From an uncultured Tateyamaria sp. (GTDB lineage: Bacteria; Pseudomonadota; Alphaproteobacteria; Rhodobacterales; Rhodobacteraceae), in assembly GCF_947503705.1 (NCBI RefSeq), contig NZ_CANNES010000008.1, forward strand, positions 1-64,000: a stretch of 64,000 nt of DNA, given 5' to 3'. The notes under the pieces were generated by a model, which saw only the letters and a list, made by a program, of their open reading frames with translations, had not been told where the DNA came from and searched no databases. The translations under genes were made by a program, and so were the position numbers. Of the stretch, positions 38,126 to 46,406 are shown piece by piece. Each line of letters begins with the position of its first letter. Within the stretch, counting starts at the first letter, position 1.

Positions 38126-39046
38126 TCAGGCAGGGGTGCCGGTTTTGCTTAATTGGGTGGCGATCTCGGCGGCAAGCCGGGCGTTATTTCGTACCAGCGC
38201 GATGTTGGCCACCAGAGACCGCCCCTCGGTCAACTCATAAATCCGTTGCAGCAAATAAGGCGTAACGCCCTTGCCGGTGATCCCGTGCGCCTCCGCATCG
38301 CCTTGGGCCTGAGCGATGATCGGCGCGAGAGTTGCGCGGTCAATCTCGTCCTCACTTGGGATCGGATTGGCCACCAATTGCCCGCCGGGCAGTCCGAGAG
38401 CCTTGCGCATGGCATGGGCCTGCGCAATCTGTGCCGGATGGTCCATCTGTAACGGCGCTCCAAGCCCCGAACTGCGCGACCAAAAGGCGGGCATTTCGGA
38501 TTGGCCATAGGCGATCACCGGTACGCCCTGGGTTTCCAGCACTTCGAGGGTTTTCGGGATATCAAGGATCGCTTTGGCACCCGCTGCGACGACCGTGACC
38601 GGGGTTTGGCCCAATTCCAACAAATCGGCCGAGATATCAAAGCTGTCCTCGGCCCCCTTGTGCACCCCGCCGATGCCTCCAGTGGCAAAGACATGGATGC
38701 CCGCGATGCGCGCCGCAATCATGGTGGCCGCCACGGTCGTGGCACCTGTGCCGCCCGAAGCCATGCATACCGCCATATCCGCCCGGCTCAGTTTCGCTAC
38801 GCCCTTGGCCTGCGCCAGGCCCTCCAGTTGTGCAGCGCTGAGACCCACATGCAGGGTTCCGTCGATCACAGCCATGGTTGCCGGCACCGCACTGCCGTCG
38901 CGAATGTCCTGCTCGACACGGCGTGCGACTTCCAGGTTCTGCGGGTAGGGCATGCCATGGGTGATGATCGTGCTTTCCAGGGCCACAACGGGTTTGCCTG
39001 TGGCCAGAGCGTCCGCAACTTCGGCGGAGGGCGTATAGAGCGTCAT
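38126..39046 (-). CDS. psuG: Pseudouridine-5'-phosphate glycosidase
   Basis: A 306-residue enzyme that cleaves pseudouridine 5'-phosphate to uracil and ribose 5-phosphate, the second step of pseudouridine breakdown. The N-terminal ALESTIITHGMPYPQN (with E24), GGTGATTVAATMIAA, VFATGGIGGVHKG and the late GKGVTPYLLQRI segment are family hallmarks. Its start overlaps the stop of the PfkB kinase gene by 4 bases, so kinase and glycosidase are co-translated, matching the psuK-psuG pathway. Confidence 0.95.
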   Translation of the reverse strand: MTLYTPSAEVADALATGKPVVALESTIITHGMPYPQNLEVARRVEQDIRDGSAVPATMAVIDGTLHVGLSAAQLEGLAQAKGVAKLSRADMAVCMASGGTGATTVAATMIAARIAGIHVFATGGIGGVHKGAEDSFDISADLLELGQTPVTVVAAGAKAILDIPKTLEVLETQGVPVIAYGQSEMPAFWSRSSGLGAPLQMDHPAQIAQAHAMRKALGLPGGQLVANPIPSEDEIDRATLAPIIAQAQGDAEAHGITGKGVTPYLLQRIYELTEGRSLVANIALVRNNARLAAEIATQLSKTGTPA

Positions 39047-39951
39047 ATTGGGGTCTTTCCTGAAACGTAGCTGGCGGCGGCATCAAGGGCGCGATCCAGG
39101 GCCTTGCCTCGGTCTGCGCCTCGCGCCTCTGCCGCTATATGGGCGGCCATGAAGGTGTCACCTGCACCGGTGACGCGCGTGACCAGCACTTGGGGTGGTG
39201 TCTGGGTGATAATGCCGCGGCTCGATCCTTCGGCGGCGGTTTCGCCGCCATTTGTGACCAATGCGCGGGCGGCACCGCGGTCCAGCAGGCCCTGTGCCGC
39301 TTCGGCTGCGCTGTTGAAGTGGCGTTGGCACAGCAGCCCGGCTTCTTCGAGGTTCACATAAAGCGTGCCGCGGCCGTGGGTCAGAAACGGGCCCAACCGC
39401 TCGGCCTTGCCCGGCGAGGCAGGGGCCACACGCAGGTCCGCTTGGGCAAGAAGGGGGCTTGTCGTTATTTCGCTTAGCAGGTCGATGGTCAGATTACCGT
39501 CAAGAGCCACAAGCCCCGCATAGGGGGCTTCCTGCGTGGCCAGCGTGCCGTCTGTCAGGGGCTGCAGTATCTTGGCCCCCGCCGCCTCAAGCGAGTGGGC
39601 GTCTGCAATCGCTGCAATCAGACCATTGGCCCCTTCAACGGCCATATAGCGGTCTGTGGGCAGGTCGTCGGAACGGTAGACACTGTTCGTGACCATACCG
39701 CGGGCTGCACAGGCAGCCATCAGTTCGTCCCCTTCCGCATCGCGCCCGATGGCCGTGAGCAGGGCAGGCGTCATCCCAAAGCGCGCCAGGGTCATCGCGA
39801 TGTTCATGGCCACGCCGCCCGGCAGGCGGGTGATGCGCCCAGGCACGTCGGACCCCTGGCGCATGGCCAGTGCAGCGCGTCCGATCACGTCCCACAGGAC
39901 GGAGCCGATGCAAAGGATGTCGGGGTGCGTGGCGGCAGGCGTAGATGTCAT
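39043..39951 (-). CDS. psuK: PfkB-family carbohydrate kinase, probable pseudouridine kinase
   Basis: A 302-residue sugar or nucleoside kinase of the ribokinase/PfkB family. The substrate-binding GGVAMNIAMTLARFG near residue 45 and the ATP/anion-hole motif TGAGDTFMAA with catalytic base D265 are present. Overlap by 4 bases with psuG strongly suggests it phosphorylates pseudouridine; the family alone does not prove it. The start MTSTPAATHPDILCIGS at 39951 is preferred over an upstream ATG at 39981. No pseudouridine transporter is seen nearby. Confidence 0.85.
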   Translation of the reverse strand: MTSTPAATHPDILCIGSVLWDVIGRAALAMRQGSDVPGRITRLPGGVAMNIAMTLARFGMTPALLTAIGRDAEGDELMAACAARGMVTNSVYRSDDLPTDRYMAVEGANGLIAAIADAHSLEAAGAKILQPLTDGTLATQEAPYAGLVALDGNLTIDLLSEITTSPLLAQADLRVAPASPGKAERLGPFLTHGRGTLYVNLEEAGLLCQRHFNSAAEAAQGLLDRGAARALVTNGGETAAEGSSRGIITQTPPQVLVTRVTGAGDTFMAAHIAAEARGADRGKALDRALDAAASYVSGKTPI

Positions 39952-40001
39952 AGCTGCGTTGTGACGAAGGCGAGGGGGCAAGGCAAGCCCGCGTGGTCGA
40001 C

Positions 40002-40808
40002 TTAACGCGCTGGCACCCCAAAGGTCAGGGCGGCCCAGAATGTATCCCAGACTGCCTCGTCACTGTCGTCAGCAGTGCGCAAGACGACCCCGTCAAAGAG
40101 GTAATCGTGGCCGGGCGTCACAGGTACGGCGGCAATTCCTTGCGCGTCGGTACGGTGCAGGCTGATCGTCACGGTCCCGTCCGGCGCGCGGTCGAAAACT
40201 TCGACTTGGGCGTCGGCGCGCGGCGCGCCCTCGTCCAGAAGCAGAACGCCCATCGTGCCATTAAACCCAGCGTCATAAGGATTGGTCAGCGCCACGAATT
40301 CGGTTTTCAGACCCAGTGCGCGGTCTGCGCCCGCTCCGTCGCCCACTGCAATCAGTGCTTTGGCGTGGCGGGTATAACGTTCCTTGAACGGTGCAGGGCC
40401 AAATCCGTTGGCGGCATGGCGGGCCAGAATGTTCGGGAAATCCTTGTGATCAGCAAACGCCTGAAATTTTTCCCACGCCTTGTACGTCACGAAGGATGGC
40501 GTGGTTTCATGCACCACGATTACCAGTCCTGGTTGTTGTGATTTAATGTCTAGCGCGGGGTTGTCGCCCATGCGGCCCTTCACCGGCGTCACCACATCGC
40601 CCGTCACCACATCAAAACGGGCGATGTTGCGGGTAAAATAGGACAGGGTCGTACCTTCGAATTCCTGACCGTTTTTCAGCTTTGCCTGAATTTGTGCCCC
40701 GGTCGCCACTTGAAAAGCCTCTGGTTCGATCCAGAATTCATGAGCGGTTGCAACGCCAGCGTAGATGGCGCACCAAAGGGCAAGAAAAAGGCGAGGAATG
40801 ATCATCAT
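40002..40808 (-). CDS. DUF4198 domain exported protein
   Basis: A 268-residue exported protein of family DUF4198, often found near nickel, cobalt or copper transport genes. A signal peptide (about residues 1-22) ends ATA before HEFWIEPEAF, so the mature protein should start with His23. An alternative ATG at 40856 has a better ribosome-binding site (AGAGG) but adds 16 residues before the leader. Either way its 5' end collides with the divergent HupE-like gene: at 40808 the two start codons overlap in one CATG. A metal-binding role is inference from the family and its neighbour. Confidence 0.85.
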   Translation of the reverse strand: MMIIPRLFLALWCAIYAGVATAHEFWIEPEAFQVATGAQIQAKLKNGQEFEGTTLSYFTRNIARFDVVTGDVVTPVKGRMGDNPALDIKSQQPGLVIVVHETTPSFVTYKAWEKFQAFADHKDFPNILARHAANGFGPAPFKERYTRHAKALIAVGDGAGADRALGLKTEFVALTNPYDAGFNGTMGVLLLDEGAPRADAQVEVFDRAPDGTVTISLHRTDAQGIAAVPVTPGHDYLFDGVVLRTADDSDEAVWDTFWAALTFGVPAR

Positions 40809-41997
40809 GACGGCTTTCACACTGGGAACCTCAAAGCTGCGGCTTTGGACGGTCATGTCAAGCCTCTGGCTGGCGCTTTGGTCCGGATTGGCCAGTGCTC
40901 ACGAAGTTGTGCCAACCATCGCGGACCTGATGGTCGAGGACGGGCGCGTGACGATCGAGATGCGCGTGAACCTTGAGGCGCAATTGTCGGGCATTGATCT
41001 GGATGGCCTCGACGACACGGATGCCGCCGAAAACGTGGCCGATTACGACGCGCTTCGGGCTCTGACGCCCGCCGATGTGGCCGCACGGGCGGGCGAGCTT
41101 GTGACCACGTGGAACGGTATTCCTTTGTTGATGGTCGGTGATGTGGCGATTCCCGTCATGCTCGAAGCAGCCAGAGTGCCGGATGTGGCAGATATCGAAC
41201 TGCCGCGGATTTCTGACGTTGTGCTGTCGGCCGCCCTACCCGCCGGAGCGGGGGCAGTGGACATAGCCTGGCCCGATGGGGCCGGTGATTTGGTGCTGCG
41301 CCAGCAGGGCGTTGATGAGCCCTTTACCGGCTTGATCAGCGGTGGTGGCACCAGCGGTGCGATTTCGCTGGCGGGTGGAGATGAAGCGACCGGATGGCAA
41401 ACCTTTGCCTACTATATCCCCGTCGGTTTTGATCACATTCTGCCGCAGGGTCTCGATCATATCCTCTTTGTTCTGGGGCTTTTCTTCTTGTCCACGCAAC
41501 TTGGCCCGCTGTTGTGGCAGGTCAGTGCGTTTACGCTGGCACATACCGTCACGCTGGCGCTTGGGGCCTTGGGGTTGGTGAATATTCCCGGCAGCATCGT
41601 CGAGCCTTTGATCGCTGCCTCGATCGTCTATGTGGCCATCGAAAACATCTTTGCCCGAGGGCTGAACCGATGGCGACCTGTGGTGGTTTTTGGCTTTGGC
41701 TTGCTGCACGGATTGGGGTTTGCCTCTGTCCTGGGCGAGTTCGGATTGCCCGAGGCGCAGTTCATTCCGGCACTGATCGGGTTCAACGTAGGCGTGGAAG
41801 TGGGACAGTTGACGGTAATCGTCATCGCGATGATCTTGCTTTGGCTAGGGTGCCGGGCTGCGGCGATGGCCAAGTTGCAAGGCGTCGAAGAACTGGTGTC
41901 GGAATACCCTGTGATGTTCCGCGCCTGGTCGGTGACCGGTTCGCTGATCATCGCAATCATCGCGATCTATTGGGTGATTGAACGGACGCTTCTTTAG
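40807..41997 (+). CDS. HupE/UreJ-family membrane protein, long form
   Basis: A 396-residue protein with a signal sequence ending ASA (A31) before HEVVPTIADL, a soluble exported domain of about 170 residues, and a C-terminal polytopic HupE/UreJ-like domain (about 205-395, with FDHILPQGLDHILFVLGLFF and FGLLHGLGFASVLGEF). HupE and UreJ proteins import nickel; long forms with an exported N-domain are less studied. The His-rich FDH..LDH membrane segment is a likely metal path. The ATG at 40807 follows GGCGAGGA. It diverges from the DUF4198 gene with no DNA between the starts. Confidence 0.88.
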   Translation: MTAFTLGTSKLRLWTVMSSLWLALWSGLASAHEVVPTIADLMVEDGRVTIEMRVNLEAQLSGIDLDGLDDTDAAENVADYDALRALTPADVAARAGELVTTWNGIPLLMVGDVAIPVMLEAARVPDVADIELPRISDVVLSAALPAGAGAVDIAWPDGAGDLVLRQQGVDEPFTGLISGGGTSGAISLAGGDEATGWQTFAYYIPVGFDHILPQGLDHILFVLGLFFLSTQLGPLLWQVSAFTLAHTVTLALGALGLVNIPGSIVEPLIAASIVYVAIENIFARGLNRWRPVVVFGFGLLHGLGFASVLGEFGLPEAQFIPALIGFNVGVEVGQLTVIVIAMILLWLGCRAAAMAKLQGVEELVSEYPVMFRAWSVTGSLIIAIIAIYWVIERTLL

Positions 41998-42004
41998 CCG
42001 TGGT

Positions 42005-42023
42005 GGCGGGCGACACGCCCGCC
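42005..42023 (+). terminator. Hairpin after the HupE-like gene
   Basis: GGCGGGC and GCCCGCC form a perfect 7-base-pair stem around GACAC, 8 bases after the stop codon. Only a short TT follows, so termination strength is uncertain. Confidence 0.45.
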
Positions 42024-42083
42024 TTACACGGAAGCTGTTCGGGCTTGCAGCCGTAAGGCTTTCCTACTTGTAGGATACCCTTG

Positions 42084-42698
42084 TTACCGCAGTGATGCTG
42101 TCAGGGCTTTGAGCGTGGCGTTTGGGTCATCGGTGGCCCAGATCTCTTCTCCGATCCCGAAAAAGTCGGTGTGCGGGGCAAGTGCTGCGATAAGATCTCT
42201 GGTCAGCCCACCTTCGGCGACGACGGGCACCTCAATCATCTCGCTCCACCATTGGAAGAGTTCGGCTTCGGCCGCCACTTGATCTGCCACTGGGCGTACG
42301 GGGCCAAAGGCCACGTAGTCGGCACCAGCCTCACCTGCGCTCATGCCATCATGGCGTGACGTGCCGCAAAAGCTGCCAACGATAGCGTCAGGCCCGAGGG
42401 CCTTACGGGCGTCGCGCACGGATTTTCCCGCATCGCTCAGATGCACGCCGTCAAGGCCCAGACGTTCGGCCAAGCCCGCATGATCGTTGACCACGATTGC
42501 GACATCCCGTGCATGGGCCACCTCGCGGCAGACATCGCCCGCACGCGCAATCCGGTCTTCATCAAGGGTGGCCAGGGCGAGGCGGATGCATGCAACCTCG
42601 TGGGCGTCGAGGACGGTGGCCAAGAGATCGGGAAACTGCGACAGCTCGATCACGGGTGGCGTCAGAAGGTAGAGTTGCGGCTGCTCGGGGGCACTCAT
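42084..42698 (-). CDS. thiE: Thiamine phosphate synthase (ThiE/TenI family)
   Basis: A 204-residue TIM-barrel protein of the ThiE/TenI family, which couples the thiazole and pyrimidine halves of thiamine. Features: the start PQLYLLTPP, a NDHAGLAERLGLDGVHLS segment for substrate binding, VGSFCGTSRHD, and DYVAFGPV for the phosphate. Some residues differ from textbook ThiE (for example CGTSRHD instead of the usual GxSxH form), so a TenI-like or related role is possible. It is short but complete from the start at 42698. It is not beside other thi genes, and no TPP riboswitch is apparent. Confidence 0.8.
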   Translation of the reverse strand: MSAPEQPQLYLLTPPVIELSQFPDLLATVLDAHEVACIRLALATLDEDRIARAGDVCREVAHARDVAIVVNDHAGLAERLGLDGVHLSDAGKSVRDARKALGPDAIVGSFCGTSRHDGMSAGEAGADYVAFGPVRPVADQVAAEAELFQWWSEMIEVPVVAEGGLTRDLIAALAPHTDFFGIGEEIWATDDPNATLKALTASLR

Positions 42699-42762
42699 TC
42701 GGGTCGTCCTTTTGCTTTGGCGGCAGGAGTAGCGGAAGTGGCGGGGAAAGAAAACTTTTATG

Positions 42763-42824
42763 CCTCCGACGGGCATATTTTCAAAACAATGAAGTTTGAG
42801 TATTTTTGGAACCGATGAAGATGT
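42763..42824 (+). repeat. Two tandem copies of the TATTT intergenic motif
   Basis: Copy one (42763-42794) contains CCTCCGACGGGCATATTTTC then AAAACAATGAAG. Copy two (42799-42824) contains GAGTATTTTTGGAACCGATG then AAGATG. They lie 35 bases before trmJ in the divergent thiE-trmJ region, so here the element is at a 5' side rather than a 3' end. This is the only place where two copies stand together. Confidence 0.55.
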
Positions 42825-42858
42825 TGTGGGGCAAGCGGCGCTGGGATAAAGGCCGGGC

Positions 42859-43587
42859 ATGACACCTACCTTTGTACTGACGCGGCCCCAGATGGGCGAG
42901 AATATCGGGGCAGCGGCGCGCGCGATGCTGAATTTTGGCGTGGACCGGATGCGTATCATTGATCCGCGAGACGGCTGGCCAAACCCGGCGGCGGTGGCTT
43001 TGGCCAGCGGGGCGGGGCGCGTGCTGGATGGCGCAACAGTACACGCCGATGTGGCGGATGCCCTGGCCGATTGCACGTTTGTCTATGCGACCACCGCGCG
43101 GCAGCGTGATCTGACCAAACCCGTGCAGAGCCCGGAGGCGGCCATGCGTGACGCGGCCAAGCGGATTGCGGCGGGGGGGCATGTGGCTGTGATGTTCGGG
43201 CCGGAACGGGCGGGTCTGGAAAATGATGATATTTCCCAGGCCAATGCGCTCATTTCCGTACCGGTGAACCCTGAATTTCCGTCACTCAACTTGGCGCAAT
43301 GCGTTTTGTTGGTGGGATATGAGTGGATGCGCGCTGCGGGCGATGTGGTTCACGAGACGGTCGAGATGGCGGGCACCGAGTGGGCCACGGGGCAGGAGGT
43401 CGACCATTTGGCGCGCCATTTCGAAGAACGTCTGGACGACGCTGGTTTCTTTTATCCCGAACACAAATCCGACAGCATGCGCCTGAACCTGCGCAATATG
43501 TGGAGCCGGATGCCGCTCACCCGCGCGGATGTGCAGACCTTGCATGGAATGCTGCGTCAGATGGTCCGCTGGGCCAATCGCGGCTGA
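42859..43587 (+). CDS. trmJ: tRNA/rRNA methyltransferase, SPOUT class (TrmJ-like)
   Basis: A 242-residue SpoU-type methyltransferase with a knotted SAM-binding core. Motif 1 is RPQMGENIGAAARAMLNFG near residue 9, motif 2 is VMFGPERAGLEN near 113 and motif 3 is FPSLNLAQCVLLVGYE near 143. A C-terminal extension of about 80 residues is typical of TrmJ, which 2'-O-methylates position 32 of tRNA. It precedes ctaA on the same strand with a 60-base gap. Confidence 0.9.
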   Translation: MTPTFVLTRPQMGENIGAAARAMLNFGVDRMRIIDPRDGWPNPAAVALASGAGRVLDGATVHADVADALADCTFVYATTARQRDLTKPVQSPEAAMRDAAKRIAAGGHVAVMFGPERAGLENDDISQANALISVPVNPEFPSLNLAQCVLLVGYEWMRAAGDVVHETVEMAGTEWATGQEVDHLARHFEERLDDAGFFYPEHKSDSMRLNLRNMWSRMPLTRADVQTLHGMLRQMVRWANRG

Positions 43588-43647
43588 TGCTGGACCTCGG
43601 GCGCGCGCGGACCTAGGTTGCGCGACAAGCAAGAGCAAGAGGCTGGC

Positions 43648-44793
43648 ATGGCAAAGAACCGCAGCATATTCGAAGAGGTGGGCACCACCGAAAAGCAAAC
43701 CGTGCAGACCGGTGTCATTGATCAGGGGCGCGGCGGCGCGCGTCTGGCCATCCGGCTCTGGCTGATGATCCTGTTTGCGTTGGTTGTGGTGATGATCGCG
43801 GTGGGTGGTCTGACCCGTCTGACCGATAGCGGGTTGTCGATCACAGAATGGCGGCCCTTTACCGGCGCGATCCCTCCGCTGAACGCGGCAGACTGGGAAA
43901 GCGAGTTTGCCAAATATCAGGCGATTGACGAGTTCATGATCCAGAACAAGTGGATGGAACTTTCTGATTTCAAAGTGATTTACTGGTGGGAATGGGGGCA
44001 TCGGCAGCTGGGTCGGGTCATTGGCCTTGTCTGGGCGATCGGGTTCGTCTGGTTCCTGATCCGCCGTCAAATCCCCGTGGGCTGGACGCCGAGGCTGTTG
44101 GGTCTTGGTGCATTGGGGGGCCTACAAGGCGCCATCGGTTGGTGGATGGTGTCCAGCGGGGTCACTGCTGGCGAGGGCGTCCTTGATGTGGCGAGCTATC
44201 GGTTGGCCACCCATTTGGGGCTGGCCTTTGTCATACTCGGCTTTATCGCGTGGTATGTGCTGCTTTTGGGGCGGCCTGAACGGGACCTGATGCAGGCGCG
44301 GCGCAGCAAAGAGGGCAGGCTTTTTGGGCTCTCGACGGGCCTCATGCACGTTGCCTTCCTGCAAATCCTGATCGGGGCCTTGGTGGCGGGTATCGACGCC
44401 GGTCGCAGCTATACCGATTGGCCCTTGATGGGCGGTCAGGTCTTTCCGCCCTCGGCCTTCATTTTTGAACCGCTGTGGCGCAATTTCTTTGAAAGCCCCG
44501 GGCTGGTACAATTCATCCACCGGGTCACCGGCTATCTGCTCTTTGCCTTCGCCATTGTGGTCTGGCTGCGCGGGCGCAAATCGGCCCACGCCAAGACGCG
44601 ATTTGCCTTCAATGCGGTGCTGGCGGCCATGAGTTTGCAAATCGTGCTGGGTATCATCACAGTCCTATACGGCGCGCCCTGGCACATTGCCATTGCCCAC
44701 CAATTCCTTGCCGTTGTGCTGTGGAGCCTGATTTTGCGCGCCCGCTTTTTTGCGGCCTATCCGATTGCAACGTCGATCCGGGGGACGACCTGA
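43648..44793 (+). CDS. ctaA: Haem A synthase
   Basis: A 381-residue inner-membrane protein that oxidises haem O to haem A for cytochrome aa3 oxidase. It has eight hydrophobic helices and the conserved histidine segments WWEWGHRQLGR, RLATHLGLAF, QFIHRVTGYLLF and HIAIAHQFLA that bind haem. The start at 43648 has AGAGG upstream; it fits the long proteobacterial form with an extended N-terminus. Its stop overlaps the M32 peptidase start as TGATG. Confidence 0.95.
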   Translation: MAKNRSIFEEVGTTEKQTVQTGVIDQGRGGARLAIRLWLMILFALVVVMIAVGGLTRLTDSGLSITEWRPFTGAIPPLNAADWESEFAKYQAIDEFMIQNKWMELSDFKVIYWWEWGHRQLGRVIGLVWAIGFVWFLIRRQIPVGWTPRLLGLGALGGLQGAIGWWMVSSGVTAGEGVLDVASYRLATHLGLAFVILGFIAWYVLLLGRPERDLMQARRSKEGRLFGLSTGLMHVAFLQILIGALVAGIDAGRSYTDWPLMGGQVFPPSAFIFEPLWRNFFESPGLVQFIHRVTGYLLFAFAIVVWLRGRKSAHAKTRFAFNAVLAAMSLQIVLGIITVLYGAPWHIAIAHQFLAVVLWSLILRARFFAAYPIATSIRGTT

Positions 44794-46268
44794 TGAGCGC
44801 TTTTGATGACCTTATGGCCTATGAACATGACACACAGGCGCTGAGCCAGATTGCGGGCCGGTTGGGCTGGGATCAGGAGACGATGATGCCGCGTGGCGCT
44901 GCCGCCCAACGGGGCGAAGAGATGGCGGCCATGGAATCGGTGCTGCATGCGCGACGGACCAGCCCACGTGTCGGCGACTGGCTGGCCAAAGTGGATGCGG
45001 ACAGCCTTGACGCGGTTGGGCAGGCGCATCTGCGCGAGATCCGGCGCAGTTATGAGAGGGCGTCGAAAATTCCGGCGGACCTCGCCAAAGCGCTGGCGCG
45101 CGTCACCTCGACCGCGCAGGGCAAATGGGCCGAGGCGCGGGCAGACAATGATTTTGCGACCTTTGCCCCAGTGTTGAGCGAGGTCGTCAGCCTCAAACGC
45201 GAGGAAGGCGCCGCACTTGCGGGGGGCGGCGACATTTATGACGCCATGTTGGAGGATTATGAGCCAGGCACGACGGGTGCCGAGCTCGAGGCGATGTTCG
45301 GCGCGATGCGGCCCGAACTGGTTGAGTTGCGTGCCGCAATCCTCGACCGGCCCAAGCCCGCGGGTCTGAGTGGTCAATTCGCAGAAGATATCCAACTGGC
45401 TCTCAGCCAAAAGTTGGCGCTGGCCTTTGGCTATGACACCGATCATGGACGGATCGACAAGGCGGTGCATCCGTTTTCCAGCGGATCGGGCCAGGATGTG
45501 CGGATCACGACTCGCACAAACCCGACCGACCCGTTCAACTGTTTTTACTCGACCATCCATGAGGTGGGACACGCCTGCTATGAACAAAATATTGATGCAG
45601 CCTTTCTGCTGACGCCCTTGGGGCAGGGCGTATCGATGGGCGTGCACGAGAGCCAGAGCCGGATTTACGAGAACCAGTTGGGGCGAGGACGCGCCTTTAC
45701 CGGGTGGCTTTATGGGCAGATGCGCGACGCCTTTGGCGATATAGGTGTGACTGGCGAGGACGCGTTTTATGCTGCTGTGAACCGGGTGTCAGATGGCTAT
45801 ATCCGCACGGAAGCGGACGAGGTTCAGTACAATCTGCATGTTCTGCTCCGCTTTGATCTGGAACGCGCCCTCATGGAAGGTGATCTGGCAATTGGCGATC
45901 TGGAAGCGGCCTGGAACGACCGGTTTGAGACGGATTTCGGCTATGCCGTCGATAAGGCGTCAAATGGGGTCTTGCAGGATGTGCATTGGTCCGTGGGCCT
46001 GTTTGGGTATTTCCCGACCTATTCGCTGGGCAACGTCTATGCGGGCTGTTTGAACGCGGCTTTGCGCGCGGCTTTGCCTGATCTGGATGCCGATCTCGCG
46101 CGCGGGGACACGAGCGCGGCAACAGCATGGTTGCGCGAGAATGTGCAGCGCCATGGGGGGCTTTATGCGCCGCGCGAATTGATTGCAAAGGCCAGCGGGA
46201 TGGAGCCGTCGGAAACACCGCTTTTGACCTATCTGCGCGAGAAATTCAGCGGGATTTACAGCCTGTAA
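44793..46268 (+). CDS. Metallocarboxypeptidase Taq (M32 family)
   Basis: A 491-residue cytoplasmic zinc carboxypeptidase. The HExxH site is H256-E257-V-G-H260 in TIHEVGHACYE, and the third ligand region GVHESQSRIYENQLGRG follows as in M32 enzymes; TRTNPTDPFNCF and EVQYNLHVLLRFDLER are further signatures. It removes C-terminal residues from peptides in general protein turnover. It is translationally coupled to ctaA by a 1-base overlap. A good terminator follows at 46278. Confidence 0.94.
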   Translation: MSAFDDLMAYEHDTQALSQIAGRLGWDQETMMPRGAAAQRGEEMAAMESVLHARRTSPRVGDWLAKVDADSLDAVGQAHLREIRRSYERASKIPADLAKALARVTSTAQGKWAEARADNDFATFAPVLSEVVSLKREEGAALAGGGDIYDAMLEDYEPGTTGAELEAMFGAMRPELVELRAAILDRPKPAGLSGQFAEDIQLALSQKLALAFGYDTDHGRIDKAVHPFSSGSGQDVRITTRTNPTDPFNCFYSTIHEVGHACYEQNIDAAFLLTPLGQGVSMGVHESQSRIYENQLGRGRAFTGWLYGQMRDAFGDIGVTGEDAFYAAVNRVSDGYIRTEADEVQYNLHVLLRFDLERALMEGDLAIGDLEAAWNDRFETDFGYAVDKASNGVLQDVHWSVGLFGYFPTYSLGNVYAGCLNAALRAALPDLDADLARGDTSAATAWLRENVQRHGGLYAPRELIAKASGMEPSETPLLTYLREKFSGIYSL

Positions 46269-46277
46269 CCCAACGGA

Positions 46278-46309
46278 GCGTCCCCATTCGGGGACGCACG
46301 ACATTTTTT
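46278..46309 (+). terminator. Intrinsic terminator of the trmJ-ctaA-M32 run
   Basis: GCGTCCCC and GGGGACGC form a perfect 8-base-pair stem around ATTC, followed after six bases by TTTTTT. It begins 9 bases past the stop codon. Confidence 0.75.
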
Positions 46310-46368
46310 GTTTGTGGATGGCCGGGGTTTGGCATGCAGTTTGGAGCGTGCCGCCTGGGATGTCGTCC

Positions 46369-46406
46369 CCTCCGGGGGGCAGTATTTAGGGAACAATGAA
46401 GAGATT
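46369..46406 (+). repeat. Copy of the TATTT intergenic motif
   Basis: CCTCCGGGGGGCAGTATTTA followed by GGGAACAATGAAGAG is the fullest copy of the repeated element. It lies between the M32 peptidase terminator and the stop codon of the convergent gyrA. Confidence 0.55.
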
